From: Actinomycetota bacterium
GTDB lineage: Bacteria; Actinomycetota; Acidimicrobiia; Acidimicrobiales; JACCXE01
Direction of reading: 5' to 3'
Assembly (NCBI GenBank): GCA_013697265.1
Contig: JACCXE010000024.1
Coordinates: 1-7,473 of the forward strand
DNA length: 7,473 bases
Positions 1 to 5,442 of the stretch are shown in pieces. The notes under the pieces were generated by a model, which was not told where the DNA came from, did no database searches, and saw only the letters and a program-made list of their open reading frames with translations. How positions within the stretch are numbered: the stretch's first letter is position 1; every line of letters starts with the position of its first letter. Position numbers and translations under genes: made by a program.

Positions 1-57
1 GGTGAACCGCTGGTCTTCCCACAACGGCCCATCGAAGGTGATCGCATGGTTGGCCAA
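1..57 (-). CDS. Possible start of an unidentified gene downstream of hisF (partial)
   Basis: On the minus strand a TTG codon at 57-55 is preceded by GGAGG (69-65) with a 7-base spacer, the same geometry as the hisB ribosome-binding site. The frame is open to the window edge, reads MANHAITFDGPLWEDQRFT, and has high third-position GC. It would start about 67 bases after the hisF stop, so it could be the next gene of the histidine transcript. Only 19 codons are visible, no family is recognisable, and it does not resemble the start of HisI. A rival reading on the plus strand is open from base 2 to a TGA at 83-85 and ends in AKPTPPPTPV. That could be the tail of a convergent gene. The ribosome-binding site tips me slightly to the minus-strand reading. 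Confidence 0.3.
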   Translation of the reverse strand, partial: MANHAITFDGPLWEDQRFT

Positions 58-64
58 ACCGACG

Positions 65-69
65 CCTCC
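65..69 (-). promoter_or_regulatory. Candidate ribosome-binding site for the TTG start at 57
   Basis: GGAGG reads on the minus strand, 7 bases before a TTG codon. It is the main evidence for a gene entering the window from the left. In a GC-rich background GGAGG can occur by chance, here inside a GGCGGAGGCG stretch, so it carries limited weight alone. Confidence 0.3.
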
Positions 70-90
70 GCCGACGCCGGTGTGACGTGG

Positions 91-126
91 CTCGAGGACT
101 TCGAGTCTTATCGGAGCGCAAGCGCT
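91..126 (-). terminator. Two short inverted repeats after hisF, possible weak terminator
   Basis: The first repeat is AGCGC-AA-GCGCT at 115-126, a perfect 5-bp stem that overlaps the hisF stop codon. The second is CTCGA-GGACT-TCGAG at 91-105, which can alternatively pair as GACT-TCG-AGTC at 97-107. There is no run of T after either stem on either strand. An intrinsic terminator is therefore only a possibility, although GC-rich actinobacteria often lack U-tracts. Being symmetric, the stems could serve a convergent gene as well, or form part of a leader for a gene starting near 57. Confidence 0.25.
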
Positions 127-889
127 AGGGGCGAACGATCACTCCAGCGGCGATCATCGTCTGCTTGGCCTCGCGCACCGTCACTTCACCGAAGTGAAAG
201 ATGCTGGCCGCGAGCACGGCGTCGGCTCCGCCCTCGAGTGCGCCTTCGACCAGGTGGCCTACGTGGCCGACGCCACCGCTGGCGATCACCGGCACGTCAA
301 CAGCGCCGACGACGGCACGGGTCAGCGGCAGGTCGAAGCCGTCGCGCGTGCCGTCGCGGTCCATGCTCGTGAGCAGAATCTCGCCCGCGCCGAGTTCGGC
401 GCACCGCACCGCCCATTCAATGGCGTCGAGCCCAGTGTCGCTGCGTCCGCCGTGGGTGAACACCTCGTAGCCCTCGGGGCCCATCGCCCGGCTGCGGGCG
501 TCGATGGCGACCACCACACATTGCGATCCGAATTCCGTCGCGATGCCGCGGATCAGACCCGGGTCCTTCACTGCCGCGGTGTTCACGCCGACCTTGTCGG
601 CACCGGCGCGCAACAAGCGGCGGGCGTCGTCGACGGAACGGACACCGCCGCCGACCGTCAACGGGATAAACACCTGCTCGGCGGTGCGGGCCACGACGTC
701 GACCATGGTGTTGCGCTGATCCGACGACGCGGTGATGTCGAGGAAGGTCACTTCGTCGGCGCCTTCGGCGTCGTAGCGCGCCGCCAACTCGACGGGGTCG
801 CCCGCGTCGCGCAGGCCGACGAAGTTCACGCCCTTCACCACGCGGCCGGCGTCGACGTCGAGGCACGGGATCACCCGCACTACCCGCAC
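125..889 (-). CDS. hisF: Imidazole glycerol phosphate synthase, cyclase subunit HisF
   Basis: HisF takes ammonia channelled from HisH and converts PRFAR to imidazole glycerol phosphate and AICAR, the fifth step of histidine synthesis, in the cytoplasm. The 254-residue (beta/alpha)8 barrel has the family's usual length. The two catalytic aspartates fall at D11 (RVIPCLDVDAGRVVKG) and D130 (VVVAIDARS), the same numbers as in Thermotoga maritima HisF. Phosphate-binding loops are visible at TVGGGVR (78-84), IASGGV (202-207) and AASIFHFGE (227-235). Residue 101, commonly Ser in KVSxNTAAV, is Gly here. I chose the GTG start at 889 because it gives D11 and has GAAGG nine bases upstream (903-899). It overlaps the end of hisA by 10 bases. 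A GTG at 880, sharing one base with the hisA TAG, is an alternative giving a protein three residues shorter. HisF is the last clear gene of the histidine run. Confidence 0.97.
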   Translation of the reverse strand: MRVVRVIPCLDVDAGRVVKGVNFVGLRDAGDPVELAARYDAEGADEVTFLDITASSDQRNTMVDVVARTAEQVFIPLTVGGGVRSVDDARRLLRAGADKVGVNTAAVKDPGLIRGIATEFGSQCVVVAIDARSRAMGPEGYEVFTHGGRSDTGLDAIEWAVRCAELGAGEILLTSMDRDGTRDGFDLPLTRAVVGAVDVPVIASGGVGHVGHLVEGALEGGADAVLAASIFHFGEVTVREAKQTMIAAGVIVRP

Positions 890-1596
890 GCCGCCACGCC
901 TTCGGCCACGCTGAACTTGCCTTCGTAGATAGCGCGGCCCGTGATCGCGCCGGCCAGCCTGCGGCCGTTGACGTCGATTTCGGCCAGAGCGTTGAGATCG
1001 GCGAGCGACGCCACACCGCCCGACGCGATCACCGGCACGTGGGTGAGCGTCACGGCTCGTTCGAGGCCTTCGAGGTCGGGGCCCGATAATTGGCCGTCGG
1101 TCGCAATGTTGGTGACGATGAACGCAGCGACGTTGACATCGCTGAAGGTTGCGATCACGTCGTCGACGCGCTGGTCGGTCTCCTCGAGCCAGCCCCGCAC
1201 CGCGATCCGTCCTTCGCGGTGGTCCAGGCCGATGGCAACCCGACCGGGGTAAGCGCGCACGAGGCGCTTGGCTGCGTCGGGGTCGCTGATCGCAAGCGAG
1301 CCGAGCACGACGCGGCGCACGCCGGCCTTCAGCGACGAGTCGTCGACCTGTCCCCCGCCCGCCTGCACGGGCACGCCAACCGCGGCGGCGATGTCTTTAA
1401 TCGTCTGCGCGTTGAGTGGCCCGTCGCCCTTGGCCGCGTCGAGGTCGACGACGTGGATCCACGGAGCGCCCTGGGCGGCGAAGTTCTTCGCCACCGCGAT
1501 CGCGTCGTCGCCGTAATGGGTCTCGCGGTCGTAGTCGCCCTGCGCGAGCCGCACGATGCGCCCGCCCCGCAGGTCGATCGAGGGATACAGGTCCAT
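880..1596 (-). CDS. hisA: ProFAR isomerase HisA (possibly bifunctional PriA type)
   Basis: HisA isomerises ProFAR to PRFAR, the substrate of HisHF, in the fourth step of the pathway. The 238-residue (beta/alpha)8 barrel carries catalytic Asp8 (YPSIDLRGG) and a second Asp at 125 (VAIGLDHREG), the acid/base pair of the family. Other family marks are HVVDLDAAKGDGP (48-60), TDGQLSGPDL (166-175) and IASGGVASL (190-198). Two things stand out. After GGG (80-82) the text QVDDSSLKAGV is about four residues shorter than the usual GGGIR...LLxAGV, and the Arg is missing. The motif RGW (134-136) matches the Arg/Trp of actinobacterial PriA, which also does the TrpF reaction. The ATG at 1596 shares its A with the hisH TGA. 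The frame stays open far upstream, but that part lies inside hisH and lacks barrel sequence. A GTG one codon earlier (1599) is also possible. HisA identity is firm; dual function is undecided. Confidence 0.95.
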   Translation of the reverse strand: MDLYPSIDLRGGRIVRLAQGDYDRETHYGDDAIAVAKNFAAQGAPWIHVVDLDAAKGDGPLNAQTIKDIAAAVGVPVQAGGGQVDDSSLKAGVRRVVLGSLAISDPDAAKRLVRAYPGRVAIGLDHREGRIAVRGWLEETDQRVDDVIATFSDVNVAAFIVTNIATDGQLSGPDLEGLERAVTLTHVPVIASGGVASLADLNALAEIDVNGRRLAGAITGRAIYEGKFSVAEGVAACG

Positions 1597-2234
1597 CACA
1601 CCGCCGCGGACAGGTTGGCCTCGCAGCGCGTGGCGAAGGCGCGCAGCAGCGCAAGACCGGCGGTGCTCGACTTCTCGGGATGGAACTGCGCGGCCCAGAG
1701 GTTGCCCCGCTCGACCGCGGCCACCACTTCGCCGCCGTAGTCGCACACACCGACGACGTCGTCGCTCATGGGCGCGGCGAACGAGTGCACGAAGTACACC
1801 CAGGGGTCGGGGCCGAGGGCGTCGAGCAGCGCGGAGGCCGCCCTGCGGCCCGCAGGCGCCACGACGCGGTTCCACTGCATCTGCGGATGCTTCACGCCCG
1901 CGGGCAGGCGAGCCAGGTCGCCGGGAAGCACACCAAGGCCGCGGATACCGGGCGACTCTTCCGAGCCCTCGTAGAGCAACTGCAAGCCGACGCAGACGGC
2001 GAGCAAGGGGGTGCCGGCGTCGACGGCGTCGAGGGCGGCGCGGTCAAGCCCTGTCGCCCGCAGCGCGTACATACACGCGCCGAACGCGCCCACGCCGGGC
2101 AACACCACGCCGTCGGCGCCGCGGGCGGCCTCCGCCGTGGTGACGAGTTCAGCGTCGGCGCCGACGTGCACCAGCGCCTTGTAGACCGAGCCCAGGTTGC
2201 CGATGCCGTAGTCGAGAACCGCGATGCGGCTCAC
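1596..2234 (-). CDS. hisH: Imidazole glycerol phosphate synthase, glutamine amidotransferase subunit HisH
   Basis: HisH hydrolyses glutamine and passes ammonia to HisF. It is a class I (triad) glutamine amidotransferase domain of 212 residues, slightly longer than the common 195-205. The triad is visible as nucleophile C81 (LLAVCVGLQLL), H185 and E187 (AAQFHPEKS). The oxyanion-side loop is LPGVGAF (45-51), and YFVHSF lies at 147-152. The segment PQMQWN (117-122) stands where PHMGWN is usual, so His and Gly are both replaced by Gln while the Trp is kept. The GTG start at 2234 overlaps the hisB TGA in a GTGA junction and is preceded by AAAGG (2245-2241) with a six-base spacer. The gene sits directly before hisA, with its partner hisF next, as is common in bacteria. 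I am confident of the identity. Confidence 0.97.
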   Translation of the reverse strand: MSRIAVLDYGIGNLGSVYKALVHVGADAELVTTAEAARGADGVVLPGVGAFGACMYALRATGLDRAALDAVDAGTPLLAVCVGLQLLYEGSEESPGIRGLGVLPGDLARLPAGVKHPQMQWNRVVAPAGRRAASALLDALGPDPWVYFVHSFAAPMSDDVVGVCDYGGEVVAAVERGNLWAAQFHPEKSSTAGLALLRAFATRCEANLSAAV

Positions 2235-2827
2235 AAGCTGCCTTTGGTGGACGGAACACCTGTGCCCTCTACCCGCACGGCGTCGCGCAAGGCGCGGGCC
2301 ACGCCCTTGAAGCTGGCCTCGATGATGTGGTGGGTGTTCCGGCCGCTGCGGGTTCGGATGTGCAGCGTGAACATGGCCGCCATCGCGAAGGCGCGCCAGA
2401 ACTCTTCGGCCAGCTGCGGGTCGAACCCGGGCGTGCCGATGAGGTTGCGGTCGTCGAAGGCGAAGTCGACCTCGTAGACGAGGAACGGGCGCCCGGACAG
2501 GTCGAGCGCGACCTCGACCAGCGCTTCGTCGAGCGGCACCATGTTCGACGCGAACCGGCGCACGCCGGCCTTGTCGCCCAGTGCTTCGCGCACCGCCTCG
2601 CCGAGCGCGATGCCGACGTCTTCGACGGTGTGATGCGCGTCGATCTCAAGGTCGCCCACGCACTCGATCGCGAGGTTCATGCCGCTGTGCTTACCGAGCT
2701 GGCTCAGCATGTGGTCGAAGAACGGCAGGCCCGTCGAAGCGCCGGCCTCACCCGTGCCGTCGATCTCGACAGCCAGGCTTATCTTGGTTTCCTTCGTCTC
2801 GCGATTGCGCGACGCGAACCTGCTCAT
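2231..2827 (-). CDS. hisB: Imidazoleglycerol-phosphate dehydratase HisB (monofunctional)
   Basis: HisB dehydrates imidazole glycerol phosphate to imidazole acetol phosphate, step six, using Mn-type metal clusters. The 198-residue protein is a single dehydratase domain with no N-terminal HAD phosphatase, so histidinol phosphate must be hydrolysed by a separate enzyme not seen here. Metal-binding signatures are FFDHML (36-41), DAHHTVEDVG (63-72; H65, H66, E69) and NTHHIIEASFKG (164-175; H166, H167, E170). The two HHxxE motifs mark the internal duplication of the family. The ATG at 2827 overlaps the hisC TGA as ATGA and has GGAGG seven bases upstream. The same frame runs 30 codons further up to an ATG at 2917, but that stretch is arginine-rich read-through of hisC and is rejected. 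Confidence 0.97.
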   Translation of the reverse strand: MSRFASRNRETKETKISLAVEIDGTGEAGASTGLPFFDHMLSQLGKHSGMNLAIECVGDLEIDAHHTVEDVGIALGEAVREALGDKAGVRRFASNMVPLDEALVEVALDLSGRPFLVYEVDFAFDDRNLIGTPGFDPQLAEEFWRAFAMAAMFTLHIRTRSGRNTHHIIEASFKGVARALRDAVRVEGTGVPSTKGSL

Positions 2828-3885
2828 ACCAGTGCCTCCGTAAGGGCGTTGAGAAATCTCGTGTTTTCGGCGGGCGTGCCGACCGTGACGCGCAGGCAGC
2901 TGTCGAGACCGGGCCACGACGAGCAGTCACGCACCAGCACCGACGAGTCGACCAGCTTCTGCCAGATCGACTTGCTGTCGCCGGTCTGCGGGCGAAAGAG
3001 GATGAAGTTGGCCTGCGACGGCCACAGATCGACGGGCAGCGCGGCGAGGCCGGCAACGATCCGTCCCCGTTCCTCGACGATGGACGCCACGCGGGCATTC
3101 ATCTGGTCGCGGTAGTTGAGCGCGAGCAGCCCGGCCGCTTGCTTCACGATGTCGAGGTGGTACGGCAGCGCTACCGCGTCGAGCGCTTCGATCACCGAGA
3201 CGGGAGCGATCGCATAGCCGAGGCGCATGCCGGCCATGGCCCAGGTCTTCGAGAACGTGCGCACCACTACGACTCGGTCGTCGTCGTTGACGCGCTCGAT
3301 CGCCGACCAGGCCGAGAACTGACCGTAGGCCTCGTCGACCACCACGAGGCCGTTCGACGCGGCCAGCGCGGCGTCGAGCACCTCGGGCGACTCGATCATG
3401 CCGGTTGGGTTGTTGGGCGAACACAGGAACACGATGGTGGGGTCCGCGGCGCCCACCGCCGCCGTCACCAGCGCAGGATCAAGCGAGTAGTAGTCGTCGT
3501 TGCGGGTGGCGGTGATCACCTTGGTGCCGGTGATTTTGGAAATGTGGCTGTGTAGTGCGTAGGTCGGTTCGAACACGAGCGCGCTGCGGCTCGGCCCGCC
3601 GAAGGCAAGAAGCAGGCACTGCAACACCTCGTTGGACCCGTTGGCCGCGAACACCTGGTCGGCCCGCACACCATGGAACGCGGCGATCGCGGCCCGCAGC
3701 GCGGTCGCGGAGCGGTCGGGATACCGGTGGAACTCGGCGGTGGTTACGAACTCGGCGAGGGCCGCCACGAATTCAGGCGGGGGGCCCTCGGGTGACTCGT
3801 TGGTGTTGAGGCGCACTTCCACGTCGACTTGCGCCGAGTGGTAACCCTGCATCAGGCCGAGGTCGGGCCGCACTTCGACCGTCAT
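2824..3885 (-). CDS. hisC: Histidinol-phosphate aminotransferase HisC
   Basis: HisC is a PLP-dependent class I/II (fold type I) aminotransferase that converts imidazole acetol phosphate plus glutamate to histidinol phosphate. The 353-residue length is typical. Family marks in order are LNTNESPEGPP (26-36), YPD (55-57), ANGSNEVL (81-88), SPNNPTG (156-162, N158 near the PLP ring), DEAYGQF (184-190, D184 and Y187 near the cofactor) and RTFSKTWAMAGMRLGY (209-224) with Schiff-base lysine K213 and phosphate-contacting R221. LRVTVGT (331-337) carries the substrate-carboxylate Arg, R332. The ATG at 3885 overlaps the hisD TGA as ATGA, with GGAG (3895-3892) six bases upstream. Related aminotransferases such as aromatic amino acid or cobalamin-pathway CobC enzymes share this fold. 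The position between hisD and hisB settles the assignment. Confidence 0.96.
   Translation of the reverse strand: MTVEVRPDLGLMQGYHSAQVDVEVRLNTNESPEGPPPEFVAALAEFVTTAEFHRYPDRSATALRAAIAAFHGVRADQVFAANGSNEVLQCLLLAFGGPSRSALVFEPTYALHSHISKITGTKVITATRNDDYYSLDPALVTAAVGAADPTIVFLCSPNNPTGMIESPEVLDAALAASNGLVVVDEAYGQFSAWSAIERVNDDDRVVVVRTFSKTWAMAGMRLGYAIAPVSVIEALDAVALPYHLDIVKQAAGLLALNYRDQMNARVASIVEERGRIVAGLAALPVDLWPSQANFILFRPQTGDSKSIWQKLVDSSVLVRDCSSWPGLDSCLRVTVGTPAENTRFLNALTEALV
2835..2839 (-). promoter_or_regulatory. Ribosome-binding site of hisB
   Basis: GGAGG lies seven bases before the ATG at 2827, inside the end of hisC. It decides between this start and the longer in-frame ATG at 2917. It also shows that hisB can recruit ribosomes itself despite the 4-base overlap with hisC. 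Confidence 0.75.
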
Positions 3886-5174
3886 CGGTTGCTCCGCATC
3901 TTCACCGACAGCGCGTGGGCCGACAGCCCCTCGGCCTCGGCCAACGCCACCACGTGGGGCGCGACGCGCGACAGCGCCGCTTCGTCGAGCGACACCACGT
4001 GAATCGCCTTGAGGAAGTCATCGACGCGCAGTGCCGAGGCGAAGCGCGCCGACCCGTAGGTAGGCAGCACGTGACTAGGCCCGGCGATGTAGTCGCCCAC
4101 ACTCGCGGGGGCGAAGGCGCCACAGAACACGGCACCGGCGTGGCGGACCAAGGGCAGCAACGCATCGGGGTCCGCCGACATCAACTGAAGGTGCTCGGGC
4201 GCGATCGCGTTCGCGACTTCGATGGCCTGTTCGGGCCCGTCGACCAGCGCCAGGTAACAGTTCGCTGCGAGGTTTGCTTCGATCACGTCGCGACGCGGCG
4301 CGTCGGCCACCAAGCCGGTCATGGCGGACTGGATGCGGTCGGCCGCTTCTTCGGACCACGCGATTAGCCAGGCCAGGCCGTCGGGGCCGTGTTCGATCTG
4401 CACGATGAGGTCGATAGCGGCAAGGTCGGGCGGCGTGGTTTCGTCGGCCACGACCACCACCTCGGACGGGCCGGGAAACGACGACGGCACCCCAACCAGT
4501 CCGGATGCACCAACTTGTCGCTTGGCCTCGCTCACGTAGATGTTGCCGGGCCCGACGAGCACGTCGACCGGGCTGACCGACTCGGTGCCGTAGGCCATCG
4601 CGCCGACGGCTTGCGCCCCTCCGATTGCGTACACCTCGTCGACGTTGGCGAGCGCGGCGGCGGCGAGGATGCCTTCAGCGATGGCGCCGCCCGGGCCGGG
4701 CGATGTGCACAGGATCACTTCGGGCACGCCGGCGACGCGCGCCGGGATCGCCGTCATCAAAACGGTCGAGATCAGCGGCGCCAGCCCGCTCGGCACGTAC
4801 ACCCCGGCCCGGTCGACGGGGCGGAACAGCTCGCGCAACACGATGCCGTCGGTTTCGTGGCGGGTGTCGTCACGCAACTGGCTGCGGTGGTAGCTGACGA
4901 TGTTGGCGCGAGCGGCCTCAAGTGCTTCCCGCAGCAGTGGCGAGATCGATGCCAACGCGGCCTGCATGTCCGCCTCGGGCACCCGAAGTTCCTCAAGCTC
5001 GACCTTGTCGAACTCCTGGGTGAAGCGCCGCACCGCCGCGTCGCCCCCGGTGCGTACGGCCGCGAGAATCTCGGCGACCGCAGCGGTCGGCGGCTCGGTG
5101 GCTGCCTGCGGCCGAGGCAGCGTCGAGCGAAGTCCGTCGAGGGACGCGCCGCGCAGATCGATCCGGGCCAACAT
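3882..5174 (-). CDS. hisD: Histidinol dehydrogenase HisD
   Basis: HisD is a zinc- and NAD-dependent enzyme that oxidises L-histidinol through the aldehyde to L-histidine, the last two steps of the pathway. At 430 residues it has the normal length. Zinc ligands match the enterobacterial enzyme almost number for number: Q259 and H262 (LIVQIEHGPDG), D361 (GDYIAGPSHVLPTYG) and H420 (EGLSAHALSV). Catalytic E327-H328 lie in IAPEHLQL. The fold signature GVYVPSG is at 124-130 and VGPGNIYVSEAKRQVG at 207-222. It is the first gene of the run, and its ATG at 5174 has no good ribosome-binding site upstream. A TAGACT hexamer ends 10 bases before the ATG, which would suit a very short or absent leader. The next gene, hisC, overlaps it by 4 bases. 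Confidence 0.97.
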   Translation of the reverse strand: MLARIDLRGASLDGLRSTLPRPQAATEPPTAAVAEILAAVRTGGDAAVRRFTQEFDKVELEELRVPEADMQAALASISPLLREALEAARANIVSYHRSQLRDDTRHETDGIVLRELFRPVDRAGVYVPSGLAPLISTVLMTAIPARVAGVPEVILCTSPGPGGAIAEGILAAAALANVDEVYAIGGAQAVGAMAYGTESVSPVDVLVGPGNIYVSEAKRQVGASGLVGVPSSFPGPSEVVVVADETTPPDLAAIDLIVQIEHGPDGLAWLIAWSEEAADRIQSAMTGLVADAPRRDVIEANLAANCYLALVDGPEQAIEVANAIAPEHLQLMSADPDALLPLVRHAGAVFCGAFAPASVGDYIAGPSHVLPTYGSARFASALRVDDFLKAIHVVSLDEAALSRVAPHVVALAEAEGLSAHALSVKMRSNR

Positions 5175-5184
5175 GAGACGGTCA

Positions 5185-5190
5185 AGTCTA
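5185..5190 (-). promoter_or_regulatory. Candidate -10 element for the histidine run
   Basis: TAGACT on the minus strand fits the actinobacterial TAnnnT -10 pattern and ends 10 bases before the hisD ATG. Transcription would then begin within a few bases of the start codon, consistent with the missing ribosome-binding site. No convincing -35 hexamer is seen at 16-18 bases spacing (AGGGCC at 17). The call rests on position and a short motif only. Confidence 0.3.
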
Positions 5191-5238
5191 CGAGCACCGC
5201 CTTGAATGGCCCTACCTAATAGCGGGCAGACTCAGGCC

Positions 5239-5421
5239 ATGGCCGACGCCGAGCTGTCTTCGCTCTCCTCAACCCTCGACGACCTTCGCCGCCGCATCGA
5301 GGTCCGAGCCGAAGCCCACCAGGCCGCGGGCGACGAAGAAATGGCGGTGGATCTCTACGAGGTCGAGCGCTCTCTCGCCACTGCCCTGCGCCGCCTAAGC
5401 AGGCTGGTGTCGAGCCGTTAG
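5239..5421 (+). CDS. Small helical protein of unknown function (60 aa)
   Basis: I do not recognise a family. From the ATG at 5239 the product is 60 residues, charged and leucine-spaced, and predicted by eye to form two helices. The first is about residues 3-27, with hydrophobics L6, L9, L13, L16 and I20. A turn near AAGD (29-32) follows, and the second helix is about 33-57 with V37, L39, V42, L46, L50, L53, L56. This could make a helical hairpin or short coiled coil. There is no signal peptide or membrane segment. Third codon positions are strongly G/C, which supports real coding. An in-frame ATG at 5206 would add 11 residues (MALPNSGQTQA) of weaker character, so I prefer 5239; neither start has a clear ribosome-binding site. 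It diverges from hisD across 64 bp, and its TAG overlaps the nth TAA on the other strand. Function unknown. Confidence 0.65.
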   Translation: MADAELSSLSSTLDDLRRRIEVRAEAHQAAGDEEMAVDLYEVERSLATALRRLSRLVSSR

Positions 5422-5442
5422 GCCTTCGTGGGTTCGGCTGAC
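5409..5442. terminator. Imperfect hairpin across the convergent stops, possible bidirectional terminator
   Basis: GTCGAGCCG (5409-5417) can pair with CGGCTGAC (5435-5442), giving 8 bp with one bulged G and a 17-base loop. It covers the overlapping stop codons of the small gene and nth, where two transcripts must end. No T-run follows on either strand, and the stem lies within coding sequence, so this is a weak call. Confidence 0.2.

Noticed and set aside
194..928. Long plus-strand open frame antisense to hisF, and similar ones opposite hisA/hisH (1416-2477), hisC (2581-3555) and hisD (4389-5219)
   Set aside because: Stop-poor antisense frames are expected opposite GC-rich genes. Their products are rich in Arg, Ala, Gly and His with no recognisable domains, while the opposite strand has complete catalytic motifs.
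1597..1875. N-terminal extension of hisA by up to 93 codons
   Set aside because: The extra part is arginine-rich, lies wholly within hisH, and the barrel starts properly at the ATG at 1596, giving catalytic Asp8.
2828..2917. Longer hisB start 30 codons upstream
   Set aside because: The added sequence is an out-of-frame reading of hisC, and a good GGAGG precedes the ATG at 2827.
5175..5238. T-box or histidine leader-peptide attenuator before hisD
   Set aside because: Only 64 bases lie between the divergent starts. No His-codon run, T-box element or terminator stem is present.
5235..5244. Perfect palindrome GGCCATGGCC at the small gene's start codon
   Set aside because: Ten bases of GC-rich palindrome around an ATG followed by an Ala codon are easily explained by chance and codon usage.
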